Part shown: piece after piece, positions 1 through 5,307 of the stretch
How positions within the stretch are numbered: the first letter of the stretch is position 1
Layout of the letters: every line of letters starts with the position of its first letter
Translations under genes and position numbers: made by a program
The notes under the pieces: model-generated
Told to the model about the DNA's origin: nothing
Database searches by the model: none
What the model saw: the letters and a program-made list of their open reading frames with translations, nothing else
IMG/VR virus record: IMGVR_UViG_3300032087_003676
Location: 1 to 25,171 of that record
Source: a virus
Strand: one strand, 5' to 3'
Length of the DNA: 25,171 nt

Positions 1-250
1 GGGGTGGCATGTTGATAATCAACCGCTTCAACTCACCTCGTGCCACACGTTCAAAGGCATTCGCCATATCTTTGTGGTGCCTGCCAGAAATAAAGCTAGG
101 CCACATGAGTTTGGTAAAGCTCAGGAAGTCATCCTTGGCGTTCTTTTTGTTCTCAGCATCTTCAAGCTCAGACAATAGGTCTAACAGCTCTGCCTGTTGC
201 TCTACAGGAAGCTGGGATATCTTATCCTTCATAGCAGCAAGTTTCTGCAT
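1..250 (-). CDS. terL: Terminase large subunit, N-terminal part (cut by window edge)
   Basis: Leftward gene starting with ATG at 250-248 and running out of the window; 83 codons are visible. The ribosome binding site AGGAG lies 5 bases before the start. The visible protein has a helical acidic lead-in (about residues 1-38), then FLSFTKLMWPSFISG, a HHKDMANAFERVARGE segment and finally RLIINMPP. That order is the typical N-terminus of phage terminase large subunits, where the next residues form the Walker A loop of the packaging ATPase; here the window ends just before it. The family motor translocates DNA into the prohead and cuts it with a C-terminal nuclease. The small subunit is about 1.5 kb away on the same strand, separated by oppositely oriented small genes, which is unusual because terS and terL are normally adjacent. 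Confidence 0.88.
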   Translation of the reverse strand, partial: MQKLAAMKDKISQLPVEQQAELLDLLSELEDAENKKNAKDDFLSFTKLMWPSFISGRHHKDMANAFERVARGELKRLIINMPP

Positions 251-390
251 GCTTTCTCCTCTTATGTGGCAGACAGACAAGTTTGGTGGGGAATGCCTGC
301 CTGCCTGAGATAGATCAGGGAGAGTCTCTATCCCATGCCGATGATATCAGTCTTACGCGCGCGCGTATATATAATATATATATAATAATA

Positions 391-447
391 TATATCGGTA
401 GACTACCGATATAGATATATCGTCTACCGTAACGTCTACCGATATAG
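391..447. promoter_or_regulatory. Repeat module A: palindrome plus GTCTACCG iterons
   Basis: The gap 251-522 between divergent terL and the 523 gene holds this module, preceded by GCGCGCGC (358-365) and an almost pure AT tract (366-395). Bases 391-413 form a perfect inverted repeat with 11-base arms around one central base (arm TATATCGGTAG). Two direct copies of CGTCTACCG follow at 421-429 and 433-441, the second continuing into ATATAG. The three CTACCG units are spaced about 21 and 12 bases apart. The same arrangement recurs at 13299-13353. The spacing suggests protein binding on one face of the helix; it could be an operator, activator site or replication/partition site. Confidence 0.7.
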
Positions 448-466
448 GGACGTAGCAGTGACAGAA

Positions 467-480
467 AGTTCTATTGAACT
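467..480. promoter_or_regulatory. 14-bp palindrome site 1 (AGTTCTATTGAACT)
   Basis: One of seven intergenic copies of an inverted repeat with consensus AGTTCWATTGAACT. It lies 42 bases before the start of the 523 gene and just downstream of repeat module A. It could act as a repressor operator on DNA, or as a small RNA hairpin (stem AGTTC, 4-base loop). Confidence 0.65.
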
Positions 481-522
481 AAATCGCTGATTTATGATAC
501 CTTGGCAAGGAGAGGACAACAC

Positions 523-750
523 ATGGAAATGTATATCGATATCGCTATTGGTCTTATCATCGCCGTTGGTGGGTGGTGGTGTAAGAGTCAGCATGAAGAG
601 TTGAAGCGTGTCACAGTCCTTTTGAATCGTACTCGTGAGGAAATCGCCAAAGAGTATGTCTCTGTAACCCGCCAGCAATCTGATATGGATCGCGTTATTG
701 ATCGACTAGATCGTCTAGAAGGAAAGCTGGATAGACTCATAGAAAGATAG
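523..750 (+). CDS. Small membrane-anchored coiled-coil protein (holin-like or accessory lysis type)
   Basis: 75-residue protein. ATG at 523 is preferred over the upstream TTG at 502 because AAGGAGAGG sits 7-8 bases before it. It has one N-terminal hydrophobic segment (about residues 4-19, MYIDIAIGLIIAVGGWW), then a long charged coiled coil (about 24-75) ending in RLDRLEGKLDRLIER. This build, a short TM anchor plus heptads, is common for small phage proteins near terminase or lysis genes, some annotated as XhlA-like or holin-associated. No lysis function is shown here and no endolysin lies in the window. The next gene starts one base after this stop, so the two are probably co-translated. Confidence 0.75.
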   Translation: MEMYIDIAIGLIIAVGGWWCKSQHEELKRVTVLLNRTREEIAKEYVSVTRQQSDMDRVIDRLDRLEGKLDRLIER

Positions 751-751
751 G

Positions 752-1219
752 ATGGCTATCTTAGAATCTATTGCTGCTGCTAACGCTGCATACTCCGTGA
801 TTCGCACGGCACTATCCAACGGAAAGGAAACCGCTGGACTCATAGGGGCTGTGGGTAAGTTCCTTGGTGCCGAAGAAGACGTAAAAGATGCCATCAACAG
901 AAAGAAAAACAGTCCATTCACTGCAATAGCAGGTGGAGAACAAGGGGACTGGGAAGAGTTTCAGGCACTTGAAGACCTACGTGCCAAGAGACAAGAGCTT
1001 GAATCCTACTGCAGACTCTACGCACCACCGGGAACATGGGACAGATGGCAGCAATGGCAAGCAGAAGCACGTAAACAACGTCAGGCAGCCAAGAAAGCAG
1101 CAGAAAAAGCCAGAGAAGAACGTATGGAAGCCCTAGCAACCGCAGCAGGAATAGGAATGGCAGTTATTGTCGTTGGTCTCTTCATATATTACCTTGGTGT
1201 CTACCTAAAACGATGGTGA
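752..1219 (+). CDS. Phage protein with C-terminal membrane anchor, function unknown
   Basis: 155-residue protein. The start ATG (752) follows the TAG of the 523 gene with one base between, so translation is probably coupled. Residues 1-50 are small-residue-rich and helical (AANAAYSVIRTALSNGKETA, then GLIGAVGKFLGAEED). Residues 60-125 are strongly charged and predicted helical, rich in Lys, Ala, Arg and Glu (KKAAEKAREERMEA). A single hydrophobic segment lies at about 130-150 (GIGMAVIVVGLFIYYLGVYL) with a basic KRW end, as in a tail-anchored or inner-membrane protein. With the preceding coiled-coil membrane protein it could form a lysis or DNA-entry accessory pair; this is inference. It is not a recognised named family. 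Confidence 0.75.
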   Translation: MAILESIAAANAAYSVIRTALSNGKETAGLIGAVGKFLGAEEDVKDAINRKKNSPFTAIAGGEQGDWEEFQALEDLRAKRQELESYCRLYAPPGTWDRWQQWQAEARKQRQAAKKAAEKAREERMEALATAAGIGMAVIVVGLFIYYLGVYLKRW

Positions 1220-1220
1220 C

Positions 1221-1337
1221 GTGGTCTACAGGAACGAACAAGGTAAGTGGGTCGGCACCCTTCCTGACGGCACTATAGCCATAATCTGTAGTAACAGACG
1301 TATTGTAGTCCAATATCTAAAACAGCTCGCTAAGTAA
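1221..1337 (+). CDS. Possible 38-residue protein, GTG start
   Basis: Short frame beginning with GTG one base after the stop of the preceding gene; an in-frame TAA at 1206-1208 excludes an upstream start. The product reads VYRNEQGKWVGTLPDG, then TIAIICSNRRIVVQYLKQLAK, which resembles a compact beta-beta-helix peptide rather than random sequence. There is no clear ribosome binding site of its own, so it would depend on coupling to the 752 gene. Its length and weak start keep confidence low. Confidence 0.4.
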   Translation: MVYRNEQGKWVGTLPDGTIAIICSNRRIVVQYLKQLAK

Positions 1338-1436
1338 GTACGCTAGTGACCTACGTCTGCAGTCGATATAGCGAGCATAGACCAGTAGTTATAATACCCG
1401 AAAAGTTATTTCATAACATTATGTATATAATTCAAT

Positions 1437-1466
1437 GGGTTAAGGATTTTTAAGACCCCTTTTTTA
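1437..1466 (+). terminator. Weak intrinsic terminator after the 523-1337 cluster
   Basis: GGGTT (1437-1441) can pair with GACCC (1454-1458) around a 12-base loop, followed by CTTTTTT. The stem is short and includes one G-T pair, so this is a plausible but weak terminator. Confidence 0.35.
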
Positions 1467-1645
1467 GCATCGATTTCGTACCCTAAGTATTTTTTCCTAA
1501 AACTTTGCACTTTATAGGGGGGGTATAGGATTCCTAGCGGTATGGTATTGTTTGTGTGGAACATCATGTATACGAGCGCGTGGGTACGTGCGTCGAACAG
1601 GGGGGGTGGGGGTAGGTGGGGTGTCGCGTTCCGTCCAGATTGCGA
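1467..1645. other. Non-coding gap with G-run cluster
   Basis: The stretch 1338-1716 has no convincing gene. It contains homopolymer runs: G7 at about 1516-1522, and at 1600-1621 a cluster of the form G7-T-G5-TA-GG-T-G4 on the plus strand, a candidate four-stranded (G-quadruplex) structure. The stretch faces the 3' end of terS, so a packaging or genome-end site is conceivable, but nothing in the sequence proves it. Confidence 0.4.
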
Positions 1646-1687
1646 GGGGCGACCCGATTTAACATAATACTTATTATCGGATGCCCC
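1646..1687. other. Imperfect long hairpin downstream of terS
   Basis: GGGGC (1646-1650) pairs with GCCCC (1683-1687); after a small internal loop CCGAT (1654-1658) pairs with ATCGG (1676-1680). The apex is AT-rich and contains the repeat ATTTAACATAATACT and the palindrome ATAATACTTATTAT. There is no U-tract on either side, so it is not a classic terminator. It lies about 30 bases beyond the terS stop codon. Confidence 0.45.
1657..1671. repeat. 15-bp direct repeat, copy 1 (ATTTAACATAATACT)
   Basis: Exact 15-base match to 2299-2313, in the same orientation. The two copies flank terS, and each is followed by an AGTGCARTTGAACT palindrome variant (1703 and 2397). The identity does not extend beyond the repeat. 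Confidence 0.7.
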
Positions 1688-1702
1688 AACACATGGTGGA
1701 AA

Positions 1703-1716
1703 AGTGCAGTTGAACT
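1703..1716. promoter_or_regulatory. Palindrome site 2 (AGTGCAGTTGAACT)
   Basis: Variant of the AGTTCWATTGAACT element, directly abutting the terS stop codon (stop at 1719-1717 on the minus strand). Read leftward, the junction is TAA followed by AGTTCAACTGCACT. The same stop-then-palindrome arrangement occurs at 18346-18359 and 10012-10025. Confidence 0.6.
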
Positions 1717-2244
1717 TTATCCCAACAGGCGATCCAGCTTGGCTTGCAGCTCTCGCTTGATTGCATCAGCGTCACGCTCTGTCTTGTCCTCTGTCTCGAC
1801 CTTGTCGGTGAACAGTGCAACGCTCTTGCCCAGTAGCTCCAACGCCCTGACCCGCGCACCATCAGAGTTCTCTGTGTTCATGGCCTCTTCTGTTAGCTGT
1901 TTCAAAACGAAATCACTTCGAGAGAGGCTCTGCATGCGCCGCTGCTGTTCTCTTTCATGATGTAGCTGATCTAATCTTGCTGCGATCTTGGGGTTGTTGA
2001 CTAGCTCATGAGCCTGTCGATGTATCGTTGCTGCCTTCATGTTTTCTGCATCATAAGCCTCCCGATACGCATCACTAAACGACATGCCCGAAAACACTGC
2101 CATGCAGAACCCTTCTTGCTTCTCTGTGAGGCCATTGGAAAGAACTGGATTAGCACCTCTCTTAGTGCCTGTGATCTTCTTACCTGTACTACTCACTACC
2201 TTGAGCTTTGGCTTACTCTTACCTGTATCTGTGTTACTTGGCAT
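1717..2244 (-). CDS. terS: Terminase small subunit
   Basis: 175-residue protein, leftward. After a basic disordered N-terminus (residues 1-37, rich in Lys, Ser and Thr) comes LTEKQEGFCMAVFSGMSFSD and AYREAYDAENMKAATIHRQA, then HELVNNPKIAARLDQL. This is the DNA-binding helix-turn-helix of Terminase_2-type small subunits (about residues 38-92). The rest is helical with charged heptads, fitting the oligomerisation part. Family length is usually 130-200 residues. The protein recognises the packaging site and hands DNA to TerL. ATG 2244-2242 is preceded by GAGGTC, a modest ribosome binding site. A short upstream frame ends inside the first codons of this gene, which could couple their translation. 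It is separated from terL by rightward genes. Confidence 0.85.
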   Translation of the reverse strand: MPSNTDTGKSKPKLKVVSSTGKKITGTKRGANPVLSNGLTEKQEGFCMAVFSGMSFSDAYREAYDAENMKAATIHRQAHELVNNPKIAARLDQLHHEREQQRRMQSLSRSDFVLKQLTEEAMNTENSDGARVRALELLGKSVALFTDKVETEDKTERDADAIKRELQAKLDRLLG

Positions 2245-2335
2245 ATTGACCTCGACGCTGCGCTTGGCTTTCGTGGTTTTTCACATTCGGGTTTTGGAAT
2301 TTAACATAATACTGAGCCTCTGTAGCTTGCATCAT
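2234..2335 (-). CDS. Possible 33-residue leader protein overlapping terS start
   Basis: Short leftward frame with two ATG codons (2335-2333 and 2332-2330) after AGGGGG. The product starts MMQATEAQYYVKFQNPN and ends AQRRGQYAK. Its stop TAA overlaps codons 3-4 of terS, a layout typical of translational coupling. No family is recognised. It includes repeat copy 2, which could instead be a DNA site. The same frame is open further upstream to 2737, but that part has no good start. Confidence 0.3.
   Translation of the reverse strand: MMQATEAQYYVKFQNPNVKNHESQAQRRGQYAK
2299..2313. repeat. 15-bp direct repeat, copy 2 (ATTTAACATAATACT)
   Basis: Exact copy of 1657-1671, located 55 bases upstream of the terS start codon. 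On the minus strand it contains TATTAT, which resembles a -10 hexamer, but no -35 partner is obvious. Confidence 0.7.
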
Positions 2336-2396
2336 GACCCCCTGCGAATCACCCCTGATTTGGCACCTGATCTGAGGCCAAGCGATCCCCCAGAAA

Positions 2397-2410
2397 AGTG
2401 CAATTGAACT
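2397..2410. promoter_or_regulatory. Palindrome site 3 (AGTGCAATTGAACT)
   Basis: Variant of the repeated palindrome, about 150 bases upstream of terS and about 100 bases before the rightward promoter at 2507. It could control either direction. Confidence 0.55.
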
Positions 2411-2506
2411 AATCCACAGTCTACACCCTAAACTTTTTTTTGTCACGATATCCCTTGTTTTATTGGGATTAGTGCAATGATAGAGGAATATAAGGGAACA
2501 TAAGGG

Positions 2507-2535
2507 TTGACTAGGGAATGAACACCCCTTAGATA
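2507..2535 (+). promoter_or_regulatory. Sigma70-type promoter, rightward
   Basis: TTGACT (2507-2512), 17-base spacer, TAGATA (2530-2535). This is a good match to host housekeeping promoters. It would start transcription near 2542 and read into the 2938-9288 early block through a leader of about 400 bases. Confidence 0.6.
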
Positions 2536-2937
2536 AGTGTGTGTCGGACGGGCTGACGCGGCCTCTTTTGCCCCCTCGCCCTAACCCCGAACGCCGCCAC
2601 CTCTCAGCGGAATTGTCATAAAGCCTCGCAAGGGCAGTAGAGAGAGCTTCGTTCCTAGCGGACGGATGATCGGGCAACACGCCGACAATCATCTTTCCCC
2701 AGAAAGAGCGGGCTTCCCACCAAACGGGGCGCACCACTGATGTTCAGTTAGTCGTCGTTAGACGCGGCTTGGTATCGGACTTGACGCTGTCAGTCAGCAT
2801 CACCTTCCACAAGTGATGTCCGCTGAGGTTTTCCAGAGTGATCAAGGTAGAGAAAGACAGAGGTGGTTGGAGTGAGACAATTCGAGAGCGGCAGCTTCTG
2901 GTTGCCGTTGTCATGGTTTCATTCAGAGGAGTTCCTA
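2536..2937 (+). other. Long untranslated leader or cryptic region
   Basis: About 400 bases between the promoter and the first convincing rightward gene. It is more GC-rich than its surroundings (2540-2740). A minus-strand frame is open through 2737-2234, but its GTG start has no ribosome binding site. On the plus strand only a 24-codon frame from 2664 is seen. I recognise no riboswitch. It may be a structured leader, a degenerate gene or imported sequence. Confidence 0.35.
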
Positions 2938-3138
2938 ATGACCCATTTCAATAACGCCGTTGCTTCCTATCGCATGCATATCCGCTGCAAAGCAGATCGC
3001 AGTGATTATGAGGCTGAGAGCTACTACCAGTTGGCGCGTCACTTCGCCGATGTTTACGCTCAGGAAACTGGCACTACCCGCTACGCCGTGATGATGGACG
3101 TGATCGATCATCACATTGCAAACCCCATCTTTTCTTAA
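2938..3138 (+). CDS. Small hypothetical early protein
   Basis: 66-residue protein. ATG 2938 is chosen over the in-frame GTGs at 2863 and 2872 because GAGGAG lies 7 bases upstream. The sequence is helical with many aromatic and His residues (YRMHIRCKADRSDYEAESYY, then QLARHFADVYAQE). No TM segment, signal or known motif is seen. It opens the rightward early block and is followed 15 bases later by another small gene with its own strong ribosome binding site. Function unknown. Confidence 0.7.
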   Translation: MTHFNNAVASYRMHIRCKADRSDYEAESYYQLARHFADVYAQETGTTRYAVMMDVIDHHIANPIFS

Positions 3139-3153
3139 TCAAGGAGAACCATC

Positions 3154-3474
3154 ATGGCTTCAATCAATACCGTCTTCCGCTCAATCACCCGCGTTGGCAT
3201 CACTGTCGAAATCATCTTGGATGGTGATGGCGGTCAGCATGTCCTGAGCATCCGCTCTGATAGCGACACTGCTTTCCAGTGGACATATCAATACGCAAAT
3301 CCCCAAGGTGAGAGTTGGCGTTACCGTGCCGACGAATACCTTCACAATGAAGCCGTTCACGGCCCCTTCGATGATGGTGACCTCTTCCACGTCACCGCGA
3401 TGATCATGGCGGTCAAAGAGAACGGCAAGCATTTCGCCGCAAATGTCATTGCCGCGCACCCTGACGCTGCGTGA
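3154..3474 (+). CDS. Hypothetical early protein
   Basis: 106-residue acidic protein with AAGGAG 8 bases before ATG 3154. The pattern suggests alternating beta strands (TRVGITVEIILDGDGGQHVL, SIRSDSDTAFQWTYQYANP), then a helical end rich in Ala and His. I know no family for it. It is followed by a GC-rich hairpin (3485-3502) that recurs after the next two genes. Confidence 0.7.
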   Translation: MASINTVFRSITRVGITVEIILDGDGGQHVLSIRSDSDTAFQWTYQYANPQGESWRYRADEYLHNEAVHGPFDDGDLFHVTAMIMAVKENGKHFAANVIAAHPDAA

Positions 3475-3484
3475 TCCCAAAAGT

Positions 3485-3502
3485 GTGGCCCTGCGGGGCC
3501 GC
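3485..3502 (+). other. Intergenic GC hairpin, copy 1
   Basis: GTGGCCC-TGCG-GGGCCGC: 7-bp stem (one T-G pair) with a 4-base loop, 10 bases after the stop of the preceding gene. No U-tract follows, so it looks more like an mRNA end-protecting or processing structure than a terminator. Near copies lie at 4047-4064 and 4811-4830. Confidence 0.6.
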
Positions 3503-3531
3503 ATCATTGGTATCATGAAAAGGAGATTGCT

Positions 3532-4035
3532 ATGCAATACCACGTCATCAAGAAACGCATGTCCCCCCACGTTCGTGCGATGCTCAACAGCCCAGAGGGT
3601 AGTTGGGAAAGTCACCCCCAAGCTCGTGCCTATGCTGACCTGAACTTTCTGCTTGGCAAGGAAGCGAAAGACCTTGAGCTTGCTGCGCTGCATGCCCTGA
3701 TCCACCGCACCTATGGACACAAGACCTCATACGAGATCGAACTGGAAGAGGGTGGCGATGGTGCCGAACAGATCAAGGAAAACCTTGAGAAGATTTACGT
3801 GTTCGAGAACGCGCCCTACCCCACTGAGCTAAACCAGATCGCTTGTCGTCATGGCGGCGGTAGCAGCCTGTCAGTGGGTGATCTGGTGTTTGTCGATGCA
3901 CCCAAGCCCATGATCTTCATGTGTGCTTCTGTTGGCTACGTTCAGTTGTCCAACAAATTTGTCGATGCCTTCAAGGATATCGGCCCTGCAATCATTGTTG
4001 GCGAACACTGCGTCAACGACACTTGGGCTGCGTAA
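3532..4035 (+). CDS. Hypothetical early protein
   Basis: 167-residue protein, ATG 3532 after AAAAGGAG. The N-terminal half is helical (ARAYADLNFLLGKEAKDLEL, AALHALIHRTYG), followed by an acidic stretch (EIELEEGGDGAEQIKENLEK) and a beta-rich C-terminal half with GDLVFVDAPKPMIFMCASVG and a Gly/Ile-rich end. The His-containing helix and hydrophobic strands suggest a soluble globular protein. No catalytic motif or known family is recognised. It is flanked by two near-identical GC hairpins, suggesting that each gene here is an independently stabilised unit. Confidence 0.7.
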   Translation: MQYHVIKKRMSPHVRAMLNSPEGSWESHPQARAYADLNFLLGKEAKDLELAALHALIHRTYGHKTSYEIELEEGGDGAEQIKENLEKIYVFENAPYPTELNQIACRHGGGSSLSVGDLVFVDAPKPMIFMCASVGYVQLSNKFVDAFKDIGPAIIVGEHCVNDTWAA

Positions 4036-4046
4036 GCCCCTTCACT

Positions 4047-4064
4047 GTGGCCCTGTCGGGCCGC
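4047..4064 (+). other. Intergenic GC hairpin, copy 2
   Basis: GTGGCCC-TGTC-GGGCCGC, 7-bp stem, 11 bases after the stop at 4035. It has the same stem sequence as copy 1 but a different loop, and no U-tract. Confidence 0.6.
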
Positions 4065-4102
4065 ACCTTCCCAGTAACAGTCAGCCAGAAAAGGATGAAC
4101 AG

Positions 4103-4798
4103 ATGACTGCTAAAGAATTTATGGTTTCAGATGCTTCGATCAATGTTGTTTACAAAGCGGAGCAAAACATTGCTGACCTCAAGGGTCAGAACCGCGACAA
4201 CAACGAGGCGGCTAACGCCCACAAGATGGGTGCCTACGGCGAGGTGATCGCCTCTATCGCCCACGTCAAACTGGTCAAGGGCAACCTACCTCGTGCCGTG
4301 TCAAAGAAGCTGCGTTCTGCGCTGCTTGAAGAGGCGGGTCTGAAAGAGGCCACCGTCAAGCGGTACGTCGAGAACTCTGTCGGTGCCGTGCGTTTGATCA
4401 AGGATCAGATCGGCGACATCCCAAGCCAGTACACTGCGGACGCTATCGTTCGTGATCTGGCTGCGATGGAGATCGACAGTGAGAACAAACTTGCCAAGAT
4501 GGTCAAGGGTGAGACTGCCAAGTCGAAAGCCCAACGCCTTGCAGAGCAAGTTGTCGGCAAGTTCTCTACCAAGAAGGATGAGAACGGCAAGCAGGTTCAA
4601 GGCGATGTCTTCAAGGATGGCCTTGATGATGACGAGCTTGACGAGTTCCAGAACGTCATGCGTGAGTTGATGGCTGCGCGGAAAGCGTACCGTGACACTG
4701 AGGCGGCTAAGGCCGCTGCCGCTGAGGCTGAGAACGAGAACGACACTGTCGATGCTGCAGTGGTTGCGATGCTCGACGAGCTTGGCGTTGCGTCTTAA
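4103..4798 (+). CDS. Alpha-helical hypothetical protein
   Basis: 231-residue protein. ATG 4103 is preferred because AAGGA lies 8 bases before it; the open frame extends upstream into the hairpin but without a good start. It is almost wholly helical, with a charged, Ala-rich and acidic C-terminus (AAKAAAAEAENEND near residues 202-215). The middle part (KLRSALLEEAGLKEATVKRY, ENSVGAVRLIKDQIGDIPSQ) could form a small DNA-binding or adaptor helical domain, but I cannot assign a family. Strong codon use and a good ribosome binding site suggest high expression. It is followed by hairpin copy 3 and palindrome site 4. Confidence 0.75.
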   Translation: MTAKEFMVSDASINVVYKAEQNIADLKGQNRDNNEAANAHKMGAYGEVIASIAHVKLVKGNLPRAVSKKLRSALLEEAGLKEATVKRYVENSVGAVRLIKDQIGDIPSQYTADAIVRDLAAMEIDSENKLAKMVKGETAKSKAQRLAEQVVGKFSTKKDENGKQVQGDVFKDGLDDDELDEFQNVMRELMAARKAYRDTEAAKAAAAEAENENDTVDAAVVAMLDELGVAS

Positions 4799-4810
4799 TG
4801 AGTTTTGTTG

Positions 4811-4830
4811 GTGGCCCCTCGCGGGGCCGC
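4811..4830 (+). other. Intergenic GC hairpin, copy 3
   Basis: GTGGCCCC-TCGC-GGGGCCGC: 8-bp stem, 4-base loop, 12 bases after the stop at 4798. It lies 8 bases before palindrome site 4, whose T5 tail could serve as a delayed U-tract, so weak termination is possible here. Confidence 0.6.
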
Positions 4831-4837
4831 TGCGCAA

Positions 4838-4851
4838 AGTTCATTTGAACT
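4838..4851. promoter_or_regulatory. Palindrome site 4 (AGTTCATTTGAACT)
   Basis: Copy of the repeated palindrome, 17 bases before the ATG of the next gene and followed by T5. As RNA, AAAGTTC-ATTT-GAACTTT gives a 7-bp stem next to the GGAG ribosome binding site of the next gene. Confidence 0.65.
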
Positions 4852-4867
4852 TTTTATGGAGTGAAGA

Positions 4868-5038
4868 ATGTATATCAAAGTTGATCAGATAGAGGCGCGG
4901 GGCAAGTTCTACTCGCGGTACGAGTTCGAAACCTTTGAAGACCTTGAGCAATATTTCGTCAAAGAAATCCTTGGCACCAAGGGCATACGGTCAAAGGTTA
5001 TCGGGAAAGTGTTAATATGGGGAAAGGATGAGCAATGA
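4868..5038 (+). CDS. Small hypothetical protein (56 residues)
   Basis: ATG 4868 preceded by GGAG (spacing 7). The product begins MYIKVDQIEARGKFYSRYEF, continues with ETFEDLEQYFVKEILG and ends in IGKVLIWGKDEQ. Beta-strand and helix alternation suggests a small folded protein. Its stop TGA overlaps the ATG of the next gene (ATGA), so translation is coupled. Not a recognised family; called from its ribosome binding site, coding style and tight junction. Confidence 0.7.
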   Translation: MYIKVDQIEARGKFYSRYEFETFEDLEQYFVKEILGTKGIRSKVIGKVLIWGKDEQ

Positions 5039-5307
5039 CCACATACACATACCACACTGACGACAGTCATGGTTGGCTAGAAGTGCCGTACCGTGACTTG
5101 CTTAACGCAGGGCTGCACATGTCTCAGGTTAGCGGTTTCAGCTACGCTCAGGTCACTGACCAGTACGTGCCGACACTGTACCTTGAAGAAGACTGCGACA
5201 TGCCCCTCTTCCTCAATGCCTTACAGGCAAAGGGTGAGAGCTTTGAACTGGTCGAACAGCATCACGATGGCGATGCAATGTTTATCCGCAAACTTGGGAG
5301 AGTATGA
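5035..5307 (+). CDS. Hypothetical phage protein
   Basis: 90-residue acidic protein with coupled start (ATGA overlap). It starts MTTYTYHTDDSHGWLEVPYR and includes YLEEDCDMPLFLNALQAKG and a C-terminal FIRKL strand. Proteins with the same GHGWLEV and YLEEDCD pattern are familiar to me from phage and plasmid accessory regions of Gram-negative bacteria, but with no assigned function. It lies in a run of overlapping small genes (4868-7282). Confidence 0.72.
   Translation: MTTYTYHTDDSHGWLEVPYRDLLNAGLHMSQVSGFSYAQVTDQYVPTLYLEEDCDMPLFLNALQAKGESFELVEQHHDGDAMFIRKLGRV

Noticed and set aside
1-308. Rightward 99-codon frame over the left edge
   Set aside because: It lies antisense to the clear terminase large subunit N-terminus and has no ribosome binding site or protein-like sequence.
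366-395. TATAAT-like hexamers in the AT tract as promoters
   Set aside because: The tract contains several matches by composition alone, and no -35 partner at the right spacing was found.
474-500. The palindrome's TTGAAC as a -35 hexamer with TATGAT downstream
   Set aside because: The spacing (13-15 bases) is too short, and other copies of the palindrome have no -10 partner.
2234-2737. A 167-codon leftward open frame upstream of terS
   Set aside because: Its GTG start lacks a ribosome binding site, and it runs antisense to a good rightward promoter. Only the last 33 codons, which have their own ATGATG and AGGGGG, were kept as a weak candidate.
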